From assembly GCF_000006565.2 (NCBI RefSeq), contig NC_031480.1, forward strand, positions 4,782,529-4,846,528: 64,000 bases of DNA, written 5' to 3'. Position numbers and translations under genes: made by a program. The DNA comes from Toxoplasma gondii ME49. Taxonomy: Eukaryota > Apicomplexa > Conoidasida > Eucoccidiorida > Sarcocystidae. Positions 44,741-56,824 of this stretch are shown one piece after another (the first letter of the stretch is position 1; every line of letters begins with the position of its first letter). The notes beneath the pieces are model-generated. The model did not search any database. It had not been told where the DNA came from and saw only the letters and a program-made list of their open reading frames with translations.

Positions 44741-47700
44741 GGTATATAGTTATCCGGAAATAGGGCGATGTGTCGATTTGCGCATAACGATACATTTCGA
44801 GAGACTGGAACTCCGCAGGAGCGCATCCTTTGACTTCTGGATGACGTTTCATCTTTAGAAGGTTCGAGAGTCGTTTTGCCATTTACCTTTCTGGTTTTCT
44901 TCCGAGCGTGATGCCGCTTTGCAGTGCATGCGTCTGTACTTACACTTGTCTGCCTTCTTCCAATTTCCTGTCCCCTCGTTCTCCCCGCGGACCCTCTAGA
45001 GTGTTCTCTTTTTCTTTTGTTTCGCTTGGTTTTCGTTTGGCCTATTGTCTCATTTCTCTTCTTCTGTCCATCTGTGCTCGTTTCCCTGCTTCTTTCCTCT
45101 TCTTTTCTTCTTCTTTCCTCTTCTTTTCCTCTTCTTCTTTCCTCTTCTTTCCTCTTCTTTTATTCTTCTTCTTTCCTCTTTTCTTCTTCTTTCTCGCTTT
45201 GAGCTTTGTGTTCCCGCTGATCCTTTCGCTTTTTCCATGTCGTTTTTTGTCTTTTCAGGACGCGTCGTTGCGTACGACTCTGCACCACGGAGTCGCGATT
45301 CACCATGCCGGGCTGTCTCCCCACGACAGGGCAGTATCTGCTCGCCTTTTCGAAAAAGGATTTGTCCGAGTCTTGGTCGCGACAGCCACACTGGCTTGGG
45401 GAATGAACTTGCCGGCAAGACTGGTCGTTGTTAAGGTAAACGCCGAAGGTGACTGGGTCGTCTTCTCTCATTTCGCATGTCCTTCCTGTTTCCCCGGTAG
45501 TGCCTGAATCGTCGTGTCTCCAACGACCTACGGAACGGCCCAGCGCTGTCAGACTCCTCTTGAAGACTGCGAGTTGCGAGAGGTCCGAGGACTCTTCTTC
45601 TGACTGGCTGGTTCAAGAGTTGACACCCTTTGTCTGCCCGTGCGTTCTCACGATTTTGCCGCCAGTTAAAAACAGTTCAGTTCCTTCGTTTTCTCCTTGC
45701 AGGGAACAGAGTACTACGACGCAGAGACGAACCGTTATAAAGATTTCCCCATCACGGATTTGTTGCAGGTGAGGGATTTCTTTCTCGCAGAACGAAAACC
45801 GTGAAGGCTCCGTTTACCTCTTCCAACGTCGGCCTGACCTCAACAACTCCACGTTTAACATGCTTTGCGTTCTGCTCTCTTTTATGGGGATATTTTCCTT
45901 TCCATATTCTCTCCCACTATCGCCCGCCTGGTTTTCACTTTCCCTGACCATAATCCGGACAGATTCCTTCTCATTTTTCGGCTTTCTCTCGCCTTCCACA
46001 TTGTCTTGCTCCTTTCTGTCCACCACGCGGTTTTGGCCTCTCGTTTCGCGCTGGCTGCCTCTCCCTCATACCGGTTAGTCGTCCATCCGTCTCGCTCTCA
46101 CTCCGCCTCTCTGCGCTCTTGTAGGCGCCTTCTGCGTTTCGCATGCGCCCCGCTGTCTCTCCCCCCTGCGTTCGGGTGTCATTTTCGCCGCTGGCGCCGC
46201 TTGCTCTTTCGCCTGTCCGTTTTTTTTTCTTTTTTCCTCAGATGATCGGTCGCGCAGGAAGGCCGCAGTTTGACAGTCAGGCGGTGGCTGTGATTTTCTG
46301 TCACGAACCGAAAAAGAATTTCTACAAACGTTTTCTCTATCAGCCGTTCCCTGTCGAGTCGTGTCTCCTGAACGTTCTCGCCGAGCACTTGAATGCAGAG
46401 ATTGTCGGAGGTACCATTCAGACGAAGCAGCAAGCGATAGAGTACCTCACATGGACCTACTTCTTCAGGTGAGGTTCGCTTCGTCGCCTCGGCTTTGGAT
46501 ACACATGCAGATATCTCCTTCTCTCAGGTTCCCCAGCGGTCTCGCCCTCTCTTGTGTGTTCCTCTGTTAGCGCCGCATGTCAATCCAGGCTTCTCGGACG
46601 CTCAGTACTCGAGTTGCATGTTTTCCTTCGTCAAGACAGGAGGCTGTGTATAGCGTAAATGATCTGCGCACCGTTCCTTTTCCTTTCTCGTTCTAACGCG
46701 CCGCGTACCGCTGCTTTTGTACAATCGGAACGTCTTTTTGTCCACACCGTTGCAGACGACTGACGTCGAATCCGTCCTACTACGATCCGTCTCTGATGAT
46801 TCAAGACTTCACATCTTCCTTCGCGTCCAGAGGAGACAGGCTCCAGGCCTCGGCAGTGAGACAGAGACGAGCGGCGATTGCCGCGTTCGTCGACAAGGCG
46901 GTCTGCGAAGCGCTCGATGAACTTCTCGAAGCCTCTGCTCTCCGACTGCGGTTCCCCACCGCCGAGGAGAAGTTGCAGGCTGTCACAGGCGGCGATGCGA
47001 CCCGGGCAGACGCCGTCACACGCAGACTCCGCCATAGCGCAGACGCAGATGAACAAGACGGAGAACAGGACGAAGAGGAAAGAGGGCAGGAAGCGCGAGC
47101 GATTCGCGCAGAGCTCAGTGCGTTGTCTGAGGAGAAGAAGCCCGCGCGCCGGGGAAGAGGAAGAAAGACTTGCGAAGGAAGAGACATTTTCGAAGAGGAA
47201 GACGATGGGCCGACTTCGCTGGAACCTGTGTTGGAGTCCACGCCGTTAGGCCGAATTGCATGCGTCAACTATATTTCCCCAAAGTCCGCAAAGATGCTGT
47301 CTGACGCCCTGAGACCTGCGCAAGCAGAAGAAGAAAACCGAAGACTCAGCTTTGTCGACATCGTCAAACTCCTCGCAGATGTCCCCGAATACAAACAAAT
47401 GCCTGTCAGGTGCGCGAACCATTTCGAAAGGGAGCCAGTTCCAAAGCAACGGAGAGGATCCAAAGACCAAAGACCACGGTCTCGCCTTCTTCCCTGTAAA
47501 ATGGCCTCACCGTCCTATTCACCTGTGGAGAACCAACACCTACACAGACGTATCTGTAGTCGCTTGACAGAACGCTCATATATTCATATACATATATATA
47601 TATACATATACATATATATATATATATAAGCATACAAATATATATATATATATACGATAGGACAAGAATGTTTTGATGACACGCATCAATGTATTTTTTT

Positions 47701-50700
47701 GTTGAGTTGTGGGGAATGTCTTCCTGTTCGCGCTTTGCGTGCATGGGTGTGAGAGTTTGCCCATGTCTTTTCTGCGGACGTCGCCATCGGAATGGAACGG
47801 TGCGCAGGGCCTCTCATGTCTCGAACTGTGTGAACGAATGCACAGAAGCAGAAGACATGGATGCGCAGCTAGACAGGTCTTTTGGTATATCGCTCTGCAT
47901 GCATGTCTTGCATCTGCACTCTTTGTTTCCAAGCATTTTTTTCTCGAAGCCCAGTAGCAGCGAGCAACAAGCGTTGCGCCTCGGCGAGGCTCCACCCGTT
48001 CTGCGATTCCATGCGATTTCAGGCACAACGAGGACAACCTGAACGCGGACTTCAGTGCCATCTGTCCGTATCCCATTGACGCCTCAACAGTCAATTCACC
48101 CCACACGAAGACTTTTCTGCTGTTCCAAGCGCAGATGTTTCAGCTGCCAGTGCCGATCGCCGACTACAATACGGACTTGAAGTCTGCGCTCGACAACGCC
48201 ATGCGTATCCTCCAGGTGAGACGGAGCGCTCCATCGACAACGCAGAGAAGGAGACGGCGAACAAGAAGAGACCAACAGAGAGAGAGAGGGAGCGACCGAA
48301 TCGGACGCTCGCCAGGATACACGGTTGTCCGGCAGCGGCCTTCAGTGTTGTTCCGCCAATCTGGGTCGCGTCTCATGTCGTCGTGATCCCTGTTTCTTCT
48401 TTTGACAGCGATGAATCTCTCCTTTCCTTGGTGCCGTTGTTTCCCTCAGACATGTCGCGCAGGGCCACAGAGCGCCGCCAAGTGCCTGACTGTCTTGTCT
48501 GTTCCACAACCCTGTCGGATATCTGTCTCGATTGGTCGATCTACAGCCAGTTCCTTCTGGACTGAGTGCTTGCTTGGTCTCTCGTTTCTCTCTCCGTGGT
48601 GTTCTTGGTCTTTCGTCTCCGTTTCTTAGCATCCCCCTTCTCTTTTCTTCTGCTCCAGCCGGCGCGTCCTCAACAAGAGGCTTGAGAGCGCTGCTGCTTC
48701 GTCTTTTCTTGGAGGCGTACCTCCTGTTTCCTCCGCCGGTGTTTTTCCCCTCTCTCCCGATCAGGCGATGCTGGACATCTGCACCGAAGAAGCCCAGTTG
48801 CGGTACGCCTTGGACGTCATTCTGCTTTTCCAGTGTCTCATTCAAGCGACGCACCCAGCGCGGTCTTCGCTGCGCGCCTTGAAGCATCTGAGGTCTGCAG
48901 AGCCTTCTCGTCTCCGTCGTCTATCCTGCCTCGGCATTCACTCTCTCCCCTTTGTAAGAACACCCACAGGACGTCGAGGCGGCGTCGGCGTCTGCCGCGG
49001 GACTCTGAGGCTTCCCTGCCGCTCTCACGCGATTTGGTTCACGGTCCAGCGGTACCGAGAAAGACGTTTCGCCCTTTCTTCTGCTTGTGCAACACTGCAT
49101 GCACTTGCTTCCACACTCTCGCAAGTGCCTGTCTGCAACAGTTCCCGGTGGTGACCGATGCTCGTCTGCGTCGATCTCGTTTTGAGGACTCTGTGTGTGA
49201 AGCGAGTTCAAATTCGGATGCTGAATGGTGACTCGCGCCTGCAGTGATCCAGTGATCTGTTGGTCGTCGTCTCAAGTCTGGTGAGTCTCGCAGCGATGTC
49301 GGGCGTCGATCTCTCGTTGTTCAGGGGGGAGACGCGGAGATCGAAGAGTGAGGAACGACGCACAGTTCGCTGCATGCCCTCTGCATTTCGTTTTTCCTCT
49401 CTCTTGTTGGGGACATTTCCTCTTTCTGCGTCGCCTTCAGAGGCCTTTGGCGGTCTGTCCAAGTGTGTTGCGTTTTGAAAGTTGCAGACGCGTCGCGTTC
49501 ACGATCCCTGGAGACAGGGCGACTCAGGCAGATGCCCAGTTCAGAAGAGGACGCTTCTCCACTTGGATTTCTCCGCGTTTTTCTCTTCAGCTCGTGGAAC
49601 ACAAATGTCCCGCGGCAGTGCTACTGAAGGCGGGATTCACAGACAAGCACACCCATGAGATTTGCGAGGAGTTGAAGAAATTCCCTCGCCTTCGCGTCTC
49701 CACTCGCTTGTTCGTGAAAGAAGCCGAGGGGGCGTCTGACGACGAGGCCGTTTTTGAGCACAGTCCTCCGCAGCCGCTCCGTCAAGGTAGGTGCACCTGT
49801 CTCTGCAAAAAAAAACAAAAATGCTGAAGAAGACTCGCAAAGATAACGCACGGAGACGCGGCAGGCCAGCAGAAAGAGGAAGCCGAAAAAAAATGGAGGA
49901 AAAGAGAAGGGCAGAGGCGCGCAGAGAAGAAGCGATCGACGCCACGACCCCGCTAAAACAAAGCGTCGAATTTCAACTACCTGCGACACTAGGGAGTAAT
50001 GCTGGCGAGTTGATCTACTGGGGAAGGGTGAAGAGAATCTCCCAGCGCCGGAGCAATGCCTGCAGGGTGCTAGAACCATGTAAGTGTAAGGAAATATGTA
50101 GAACGTTGGCACTGCAACCTGTCAAGAGCAGGATAGGATGTAATGAACAGACGTCTTTCCATGTTGAGTCATAAGGCGAAAGTGAAATTTGGAAGAGAAG
50201 GATCCGGCGAACGAGAACTCAGTAGAGGAGATACGTGAGGCCTGCCAGTCCCGAGGAGCGCCGCGCCGACAAGGCAAGAGAAACTGCAGAGAGAACGAAG
50301 GCCGCACCGTGGTCCAGGGATAGAGAAAGACAGGTTGACGCAAGTGAACGCGAGAGACTCGGCGATGAACGGAAAAGAGGCGGGGGGAAGATGCAGAAAG
50401 AGAGTTGAGAACGGCCAACGCGAGTCTGGCGCAGAAGGCCGAAACCCAAGAACTCGCAACGAGCCGCGACAGCGTCACTTCCAAACAAGAGTGAAGGCTG
50501 AAGTTGCAGTTGCTGAGGAGCACGGGCAAGGAGAGACAAACGAAGTCGATGGAGTGCAGGGGAAATGTTCTGCTTTGTTCGTCTCAGGAGACGGCCGCGA
50601 AGGTGAAACGCTCGTCCATACAGTTCGTCCAGGCGCGGATCTCCATCTCGAGGTGTCTCTCAAGTATTCGAACTTGCCTCCGCAAGTTGCGTTCACTCCC

Positions 50701-51927
50701 AACTTCCATAAGCAAAAAACAGCAGGCTGGTACAGTTCGTTGTCCCCGATTCCTCAAAACCGCGTTCCTCGTTCTCGCGCTGTGAAACGGTCGATGTGTG
50801 TGTTGTCCGAGAGAGTCTCCCGGTTCTTCGCTCTCGAAGGCGGCGCCGACTTCGCACCTCTGCGGTTTTGTATCGCAGAGTTGCTCGTAGCAGTCCCCGT
50901 TCTCCAAGTCTCCCTCTGAAAAAAAGTAGCTGTGCTCCTTTGATGAGGTCGCGGGTCGCGCCGGTCTCCACCTCGGCGGCGGTGCCTCTGAGATTCGAGA
51001 TGTTGCGGTGCTGTTTTTCGTTGCTCGCCAAAGGTTCTCACGCTGCTCTTTTTTTCTCCGTCTCTCTCATGTCCATGCGTTTCCCCAGTGCTGCCGCAGG
51101 AGCAGCTCTTCTGCTCCTGCTCTTTTCTTTTGGCGGCCTTGGTGTCTTTGTCTCAGTCCTGTCATGTCCTAAGCTCTCTCTGCCGCTCTTGTCTCTTTCT
51201 CCAGCTCCTACATGGCTTTCTCGAAACGGCTTAGGAAGTCCGGTTTTCCTTCGCGATCTCCCGTCTCCTTTCTTCTTGTCTCCGTTGCGATGTTTCAGTC
51301 CTCCGAAAAGCGCACCGCACCGTTTTCGATTTCCGCGTTTTGGGGATGTTCTCTGTGACCCTTTGCCCTCCACTGCAGGCGCGCACAGTTCTTTTGCTTT
51401 TTTCTCTCTGCATTTCTTCTCTGCTTCTCTGTGTCTGGATTTTCCTCCATTGTTCTGTCTCTCCCTTTTTCCTTTGTTTTCCCTTCCTTCCTCTCTCGGG
51501 TCTCTCCATTGTCCTCTTTTTTCGTTCTTCTTTCTTCTAGCGGCACCCCTCTCTTTGTTCTCTCCATTCCCCCTTTCTCGCTTGTAGGTTCCTCCTCCTT
51601 GGAGACGCAGACGAAGACGTCGATGAACTGATCGCTCTGCGCCGTGTCCACTTGCACAGCGGCAAAACACAGGCTTCCTTCGAGTATGTCAATCCAGAAA
51701 ACAAGCATTTTCTCGACTTCCGTTTTCCAACCTGCGCGGTTGATTCTTTCGTAGGACGCCAGCAGTGCCGGGCTCGTGTCGAAGCCTCCCTCTTCACGGT
51801 GTCCACGTCAACTCCGTAGAAATGTCGTATGCACTCATATAAAACGTAGCTTATATCGATAGAGAGATATGTACACATGCCTGTTGACTTACGAAATGCA
51901 CATGCATGGATATTTGGACATCTCTAC

Positions 51928-51960
<33 letters not shown>

Positions 51961-52109
51961 CATATATATATGTATATATATTTATATGTATATACAGATA
52001 GATAGAAAGGGGCAGGTGAATGGCTGTGTGAAGTTTGCATACCACCGAGAGGTGTTTCACACAATCATAAGGATGTGCGTATCCTGTTTTTGTGATAAAT
52101 ATATATATG

Positions 52110-52145
<36 letters not shown>

Positions 52146-52511
52146 AGAGGATACGGCAGAACGTTTGCGCATCAGTGCGAGCAAGTCTCTGGGTCGAAGG
52201 CTCTCACATGTCCAGATATATGTCTGAAGGCGAGTGCGTCTCTGTGTCGTATCTTCTTCATTTGGAGTGGTTTCCTACATCACAGTGTTGTCTTGTTTAA
52301 GAGCGCGACCCACGGATCTGTGCGCGTCTTTGCTTCTCTGCATGCGCATGTGTGAATTGACAGGTTCTCTGCTCCCGACGTCGGAGGCGCCAGCTTCCTG
52401 TTGACGCTTTTCGTCTGCAGTGACACCTACTTTGGTCTGGATCAGGAAATTGAACTTTGCATTCGAACAGAAGCCACTGGAGACATCGACGAAGCGCCGA
52501 GGGAGATCTGA
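25995..52511 (+). CDS. ASCC3: ASCC3/Slh1-type tandem-cassette DExH helicase (2828 aa, 31 exons)
   Basis: ASCC3 is the 3'-5' helicase of the activating signal cointegrator complex. It splits collided ribosomes in ribosome-associated quality control and aids alkylation repair. The 31 exons (listed in the five block entries) sum to 8487 bases with every phase consistent. Both helicase cassettes keep full motifs: [32 protein letters not shown] and GRAGRPQYD in the first; [34 protein letters not shown] and GRAGRPQFD in the second. The intact second cassette and phrases such as [10 protein letters not shown] and SMNKP-like NAMNKP point to ASCC3 rather than the spliceosomal relative Brr2, whose second cassette is degenerate. 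Human ASCC3 is 2202 aa; the extra length is low-complexity insertion. Three introns use GC donors (39137, 41497, 42540). Exon borders are hand-derived; the least certain are exon 1's 3' end and exons 28-30. Confidence 0.92.
29407..29521. repeat. (TA)n array in ASCC3 intron 3
   Basis: Roughly 115 bases of TA broken by regular TATACATATA units, between exons 3 and 4. Confidence 0.95.
29913..29932. repeat. Poly(G) run just after the exon 4 splice donor
   Basis: Fourteen consecutive G, one T and five more G, beginning six bases downstream of the GT donor at 29907. It is the longest G homopolymer noticed in the window and could form a G-quadruplex in DNA or pre-mRNA. Confidence 0.95.
31546..31870. 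repeat. Purine-rich GAA-type tract at the start of ASCC3 intron 5
   Basis: About 320 bases almost entirely A/G on the plus strand, densest at 31725-31790 where GAAGAAAAAG-like units repeat. Confidence 0.85.
31998..32092. repeat. (TA)n array in ASCC3 intron 5
   Basis: TA runs interrupted by GTATAT and a short AT-rich spacer, seen directly. Confidence 0.9.
33003..33163. repeat. TATC/TATA compound microsatellite in ASCC3 intron 6
   Basis: About 160 bases of TA, ATCT and TATC units immediately upstream of exon 7. Confidence 0.9.
36123..36262. repeat. 29-bp minisatellite in ASCC3 intron 10
   Basis: Five tandem copies of a 29-base unit (core AAACGCTCTGTCTTGTCC) start near 36123, 36152, 36181, 36210 and 36239. 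The third and fourth copies are identical; the others differ at a few bases. Confidence 0.95.
38590..38735. repeat. (TA)n arrays in ASCC3 intron 13
   Basis: Two TA-rich segments (about 38594-38635 and 38690-38735) separated by unique sequence. Confidence 0.85.
39340..39478. repeat. CTTC/CTTT polypyrimidine tract in ASCC3 intron 14
   Basis: Almost pure C/T over about 140 bases with tandem CTTTCTTC units at 39410-39460. It is in the intron with the GC donor and has triplex-forming (mirror repeat) character. Confidence 0.85.
41636..41706. repeat. (TA)n array in ASCC3 intron 17
   Basis: TA with GTATAT interruptions in the GC-AG intron between exons 17 and 18. Confidence 0.9.
42650..42834. repeat. 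Long (TA)n/GTATAT array in ASCC3 intron 19
   Basis: About 185 bases of TA regularly broken by ATGTGTAT and ATGTATAT, in the GC-AG intron between exons 19 and 20. Confidence 0.95.
44518..44745. repeat. 48-bp satellite embedded in (TA)n, ASCC3 intron 21
   Basis: The segment ACATAATTACAAGCATATCA followed by TTATTTGTATT recurs at 44546, 44594 and 44642, with a partial copy at 44692. Copies are separated by TA runs (period 48, 48, then 50). Confidence 0.95.
47579..47656. repeat. (TA)n array in ASCC3 intron 25
   Basis: TA and CATATA units over about 78 bases, seen directly. Confidence 0.9.
51929..52146. repeat. Two (TA)n arrays in ASCC3 intron 30
   Basis: TA-rich runs at about 51929-51990 and 52100-52146, separated by unique sequence. 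Confidence 0.85.
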
Positions 52512-53255
52512 AAGGCTTGTGTTCACACTGGTTCTCAAAAAAACCTTCGTTTCTTATTAGGAAACACGAACCTTGTGTCCATCTTTCTTCCGGTCGCTCC
52601 TCTCCCTTCTCATGTTTCTGTCCTTCTCTTCTCGGGGACCGTTCTCCCTCTTTCACCCACTTCAAGTGAACGTCTGTTCCGTCAGACGCTTCGTCGCCTT
52701 TTTTGCTTGCGTCCTTTCTCTCTCTCGCATGCGCTGTCAGCGTCCCCGTTGTCCACGCCATTCAACGCCCGCAGCGTTCGACTCTTCTCCTGCCTTAGGA
52801 CTGCGCCTCTGTGTGAGGCAAGGCGACCTCGTTCTCTCCTCTCCGTCTTCAGCGTTCCTTTGTCTGCCTCCTTCCACGAGTCGCTGTCTTCGAAAAGCGG
52901 CAATCCCCCGCTGTCTGCACTTCTCCACTCTGGAAAACCTCCGTTGCTGCAGGCGTTTCCTGAACCGCACGAAGGCGCTTCTCTGCGCTGCTGAGTAGTG
53001 TTTCTTCGTTCCACCACCTAGACAGGTCTGTATTCAAAAACCGTCATTTCCTTCTGCCGCGTGAGAAAGACTGCGGTCCAGACCAGTCAAGAAGAGACTT
53101 GGCTCTCTTGATGCACCTTTCTCTGCACTTCCCTCCTCGAGCAAACCAATCAAAGTCGGAAGACGCGCACCAGCCTCGCGTGAGCGAGGCTCGCCTTGCA
53201 TAGCAGACAATCCAGGTGCAACGAAACAACGAACCTAAAGAAACAATTCAGTTTA

Positions 53256-53307
<52 letters not shown>

Positions 53308-53683
53308 CTGTCATATATACATTCTGACATATATATATATATATATATGTATGTAGATTTATGAGACAAATCGTAGGTATGTTCTTATGTTTGTGTTTCT
53401 GTTCCTTTGGTGTTCACACCGTTTGAAGACCCACAGAGTCTCGCAGTCATGTTTCACGGTGTCGCAGTACTTCAGAAGCAACAGTCCAACAAATGCTGTC
53501 CCCCGTACAAATATCTATCCATGTGCATGCACATATGTGATCTCTGTGTAGATGCCTCCTTCCGTGTTCCAAAAGACGTATATTCATGTATTCAAGCATA
53601 TATATATATATATATATATATCGACATGTTGTGTAGCGACATGGAACATGAAAGTCAGCACCGCGGAGAGCTGAGATGGAAAG
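52512..53683. other. Tail-to-tail intergenic region (ASCC3 / ABC transporter 3' flanks)
   Basis: No gene is recognised. It holds CT-rich sequence after the ASCC3 stop, (TA)n arrays at about 53264-53350 and 53600-53620, and a direct-repeat-like TTTATTTATTTATTTA at 53251-53268. The last 100 bases should include the 3' untranslated region of the minus-strand ABC gene. Confidence 0.5.
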
Positions 53684-53981
53684 CTAAACAGATTCCTTCG
53701 GTTTTTCGTCGGCAAAAAGTTGAGCATATCGCGAGTTGGGTTGCTCAAGAATTTCCTCCGGGCGGCCGCGCTCCACAATGCAGCCTTTGTCTAAAACAAG
53801 GAGAAAATCGGCTTTTTGTGTGGTCTGAAAAAGCGACAGAAAGACGAAACAACGCCAACTATGGAAGACAGCTGACGCTGCCGTCACGTCGTGGACTGCA
53901 AAAAGGCTCCACAATGAAACCGAAACAGCGACACAACCCACCTGTCGAATTCTACATCCGGCTAGTTGCATGAATATCTAC

Positions 53982-54012
<31 letters not shown>

Positions 54013-56824
54013 CATACATACATACATATTCATATGATTATGTACGTGCCTATAAATGTATAATACGTATTGTTTAGCGCCTCGAAAAGCAAACTCAAGC
54101 AAAGGGCGGAAACGACGTTTCTGTTCGTTACAGTCGTCCCTTTCGCTTTTGCTTCCACTCGTGATAAGACGCAAGTTGCCTCTACGCAAACACATTTTTC
54201 TACTTTATCATATATATATATATATATATACTGTATTATATATATATATATATGTGTACACGATTTGACTTGGTGCGCATGCATGTGCATGGGAACCTAG
54301 GACTTGTAGTTTAAAAGCCATTTACGGCTTAAGATGCAACAGTGATTCTCTTTACGTTCTGCGTAACCTACTGCAAGTTTGTGAGCAATGACGAAGATGG
54401 TCTTTTGATTTTTTCGAAGGAGGTCGAGCGTCGCCTCAACCGCAGCCTCCGTTGCGGTGTCTAGACAGCTCGTCGCTTCGTCGAAGACGAACACCTGAGG
54501 ATCTCGGCAGAGGGCCCTGCAGGTTCACAGAAACGAGATTTTCGGTCGCTATTTACAAGTCTGATTCTTGCACCTTTAGCAACATTCGCTTTTGCGCTAC
54601 TCAAGTCGTCCTCGTGATCTCTCCTGTTGATGCTTCGGCTGAAGAGCAAACAAGTTAGTCTGCTTCTTCTTCTGTTCCTTCTTGTTCTCTCTCCTCTTCT
54701 CCTCTCGTGTTCTCTCTTCTGCTTTCTCTTGTTCTCTCTGCTTCTCTTTTCTCCTCTCCCCTGTGCTCTCCGTTGTTCGTCCTCTGCTCACTTTCAATGA
54801 CTAACCTCGCAATTGCAATTCTTTGTTTCTGTCCGCCTGAGAGTCTCACAGGCGCTCCATCTCCGCAGAGGGTGAAGTACCCTTGAGGCAGGCGTCGAAT
54901 AAATTCGTGTGCATGCGCGATTTTTGCCGCTCTGACAGTTTTTCTCAGGAGTTCTCGCGGCCAAGACTCGGCTTCCTTCGCACTCAAAATTTCCTCCAAC
55001 TCTTCTTCGTCGTCCTCTTCCTGTCGTTCGTTGCTGGAGGCAGTCCCGTCGCTTGCGAGCAGGCGCCCGTGACCTGCCGCGGATGTCTGCAGTTCGTTTT
55101 CTCTCGGATCCAGCCGGGAGAGGTTTCCAAAGCAGGAAGGACCAGAAGAACAAGACATGCGCGAGTTTCGTCCCTCAGCCGAGGACAGTGGAGAGCGCGA
55201 GGGAAGTCGCGCGCGATGAAGCAGCGTCGGCCGAGGAGAGTACAAGCCGTAGGCGATATTTTCTGCGATGCTCTGTCTCAGCAGATGCGGCTCTTGTTCA
55301 ACGAAGCCTATGCGAGAGCGTAAGTCGCGGAGACGCAGAGTTCGAATGTCTCTGCCGTTCAAGAGAATCGCGCCTTCCTGCAACAGTGCAGACACGAAGA
55401 GTCTTTCGTCAGCACAAGGACAAGGTGGCGCCTCGACTACAACCATGGAAAAGGACGTAAAACGAACGTTGGAAATTCATGTGCATCGACATGCGTGCTC
55501 AGCGCGGGAGACCCGACGCAAAGCAAGGCGCAAGGAAAGACGGCGACCAACGAAAGAGAGAAGGAAATCGAGGCAGACACACAGACACCAGCAGATGAAA
55601 AGACGAGAGCAGCAGTCCAACCAGGTCCTTTGCCTCGGGCATGGGGGGCTATGCGACGACTGAAACACAGAGAGAACGAAGAAAACTGAGAGCGACCCTC
55701 GAGACACGAATTGCACTCGGACATTGCATCCACACGAACGGAACTCGGACTGTTGCTTCCTCGCAAACCTGGGGATCGTAGAAGCGATGCATCAGCTTCG
55801 CTAGCGTCGATTTTCCAGCTCCTGATTGGCCCACAATTGCCATGATCTCTCCCTTCCCCGCTCGGAAGGAGACATCGGCGAGAACCTGAGGGAACGGGAC
55901 GAGCAGCACCATCTCGTCTCTCGTGAACGCCGCGCTGTCAAGTGAACCTGGAAAACGGTTTCAAATGTATTTACGTTTCCTCGGTTTCGCAAACATGCGT
56001 GCATGCGACAGACGCAGCTGCATTTCTTGCTTCTCACCCCAACGGCTGGGCAGAACTCAGCAGACAGACATCGACAGGCAGGAAGACAATCCATGATTCG
56101 ACAAATGCAGAGAGTCATAGACAGCGAGATCGACAAGATCGAGCCACAAACGAATACGTGTATACGCAAGTGAAAGGAGCTCTACGACTGTCACTCCACG
56201 CCTGCGTTGTGACGCGCAGAGACAACTAACCGTGTGCATTGTGCATGTGGGGTGTGTTTGTGCCTGTCCTGCAAAGGGGAGAGAACTTCCACGAGTTTCA
56301 GCAGAGGCCTTTGGATCCCACAAGCGCGAGACAAAGGAAAAGCGAACAACGCGCATCTCGATTCTGTACCTCTCCGCGTCTCCTTCGTCTCCCCGCAGAG
56401 TCGTCGTCCTCCTCCCGCCGTGCTTCGGAGGCTGTCTCCTGACCTCCTGAGAGGGCCGAACTCGGGAAGGCGAGAGAGACATTTTTGAACTCGAGGACAG
56501 TCTCGTCAGTTCCCCTGGAGGACTGTCGCTTCGTCTCTTGTTCTCCCAAGAGTTGTTTTTCGTCTGCTTGAAGTTCCGTCTGGCTCGGATCTGCAGTTGT
56601 TTCCCCGTCTTTCTCTCGGCGGTCCGGCGGCTCGTCCTCTCCATCTTGGATCGCAGGAGTGCGGTCGACCAAGTCGAAGTACCTCTCCGACGACTGAAGC
56701 GAAAAGTGGAAGTCTCCGTAGATCTCAAGCAGCCTGTCGAGCCCCGAATACAGTTTCCTCAAGTACGAGCGAAATGCCAAGCATCTCCCCAAGGTCATCT
56801 CGCCTCTCACGACCCGATACATGC
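53684..56824 (-). other. ABC transporter nucleotide-binding domain (last five exons)
   Basis: Exons 56824-56370, 55885-55769, 55377-54806, 54516-54372 and 53824-53684. Motifs in order: beta strand [11 protein letters not shown], Walker [11 protein letters not shown]-loop FVEQEPHLL, signature [14 protein letters not shown], Walker [10 protein letters not shown] with D-loop SCLD, and switch histidine in IAHKLA, then [17 protein letters not shown]. All catalytic positions are present, so the domain should hydrolyse ATP. There is an insert of about 90 residues, ending in an acidic run, between the Q-loop and the signature motif, and an acidic/basic insert of about 35 residues before Walker A. Confidence 0.92.

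Larger units (their letters stand above)
41377..46468 (+). other. ASCC3: ASCC3 block 4: second helicase cassette (exons 17-24, residues 1760-2276)
   Basis: Exons: 41377-41496, 41774-41894, 42325-42539, 43210-43404, 43854-44281, 45259-45435, 45703-45768 and 46242-46468. Order of motifs: FNPIQTQTF (Q-like), [117 protein letters not shown] and [11 protein letters not shown]. All ATPase residues are intact. Exon 21 carries a Ser-rich insert of about 45 residues before the [10 protein letters not shown] motif. Exons 17 and 19 both end at GC donors (ACAG|GCAAGT and AGAG|GCAAGT); the first splits the Walker A glycine codon. Confidence 0.92.
46756..52511 (+). other. ASCC3: ASCC3 block 5: second Sec63-like module (exons 25-31, residues 2276-2828)
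   Basis: Exons: 46756-47409, 48023-48215, 48765-48892, 49488-49786, 50588-50729, 51588-51683 and 52364-52511 (stop TGA). Landmarks: [104 protein letters not shown] and FGLDQEIEL. Exon 25 contains an acidic/basic insert of about 85 residues absent from human ASCC3. Exons 28-30 were placed by phase and by matching the family order; exon 29 was started at 50588 because it has the only good polypyrimidine tract in the right phase. Confidence 0.85.

Noticed and set aside
25995..52511. Identification of the helicase as spliceosomal Brr2
   Set aside because: Brr2's second cassette is degenerate and reads differently around its P-loop and motif Ia; here both cassettes are intact and match ASCC3/Slh1 landmarks throughout.
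53590..53970. Plus-strand 188-codon frame over the ABC 3' exon
   Set aside because: It runs antisense to the clear C-terminal ABC exon and through a TA repeat.
56410..56455. An LSGGQ sequence in the ABC transporter linker
   Set aside because: It lies before Walker A in a charged insert and lacks the following KQRIAIAR context; the real signature is in exon 55377-54806.
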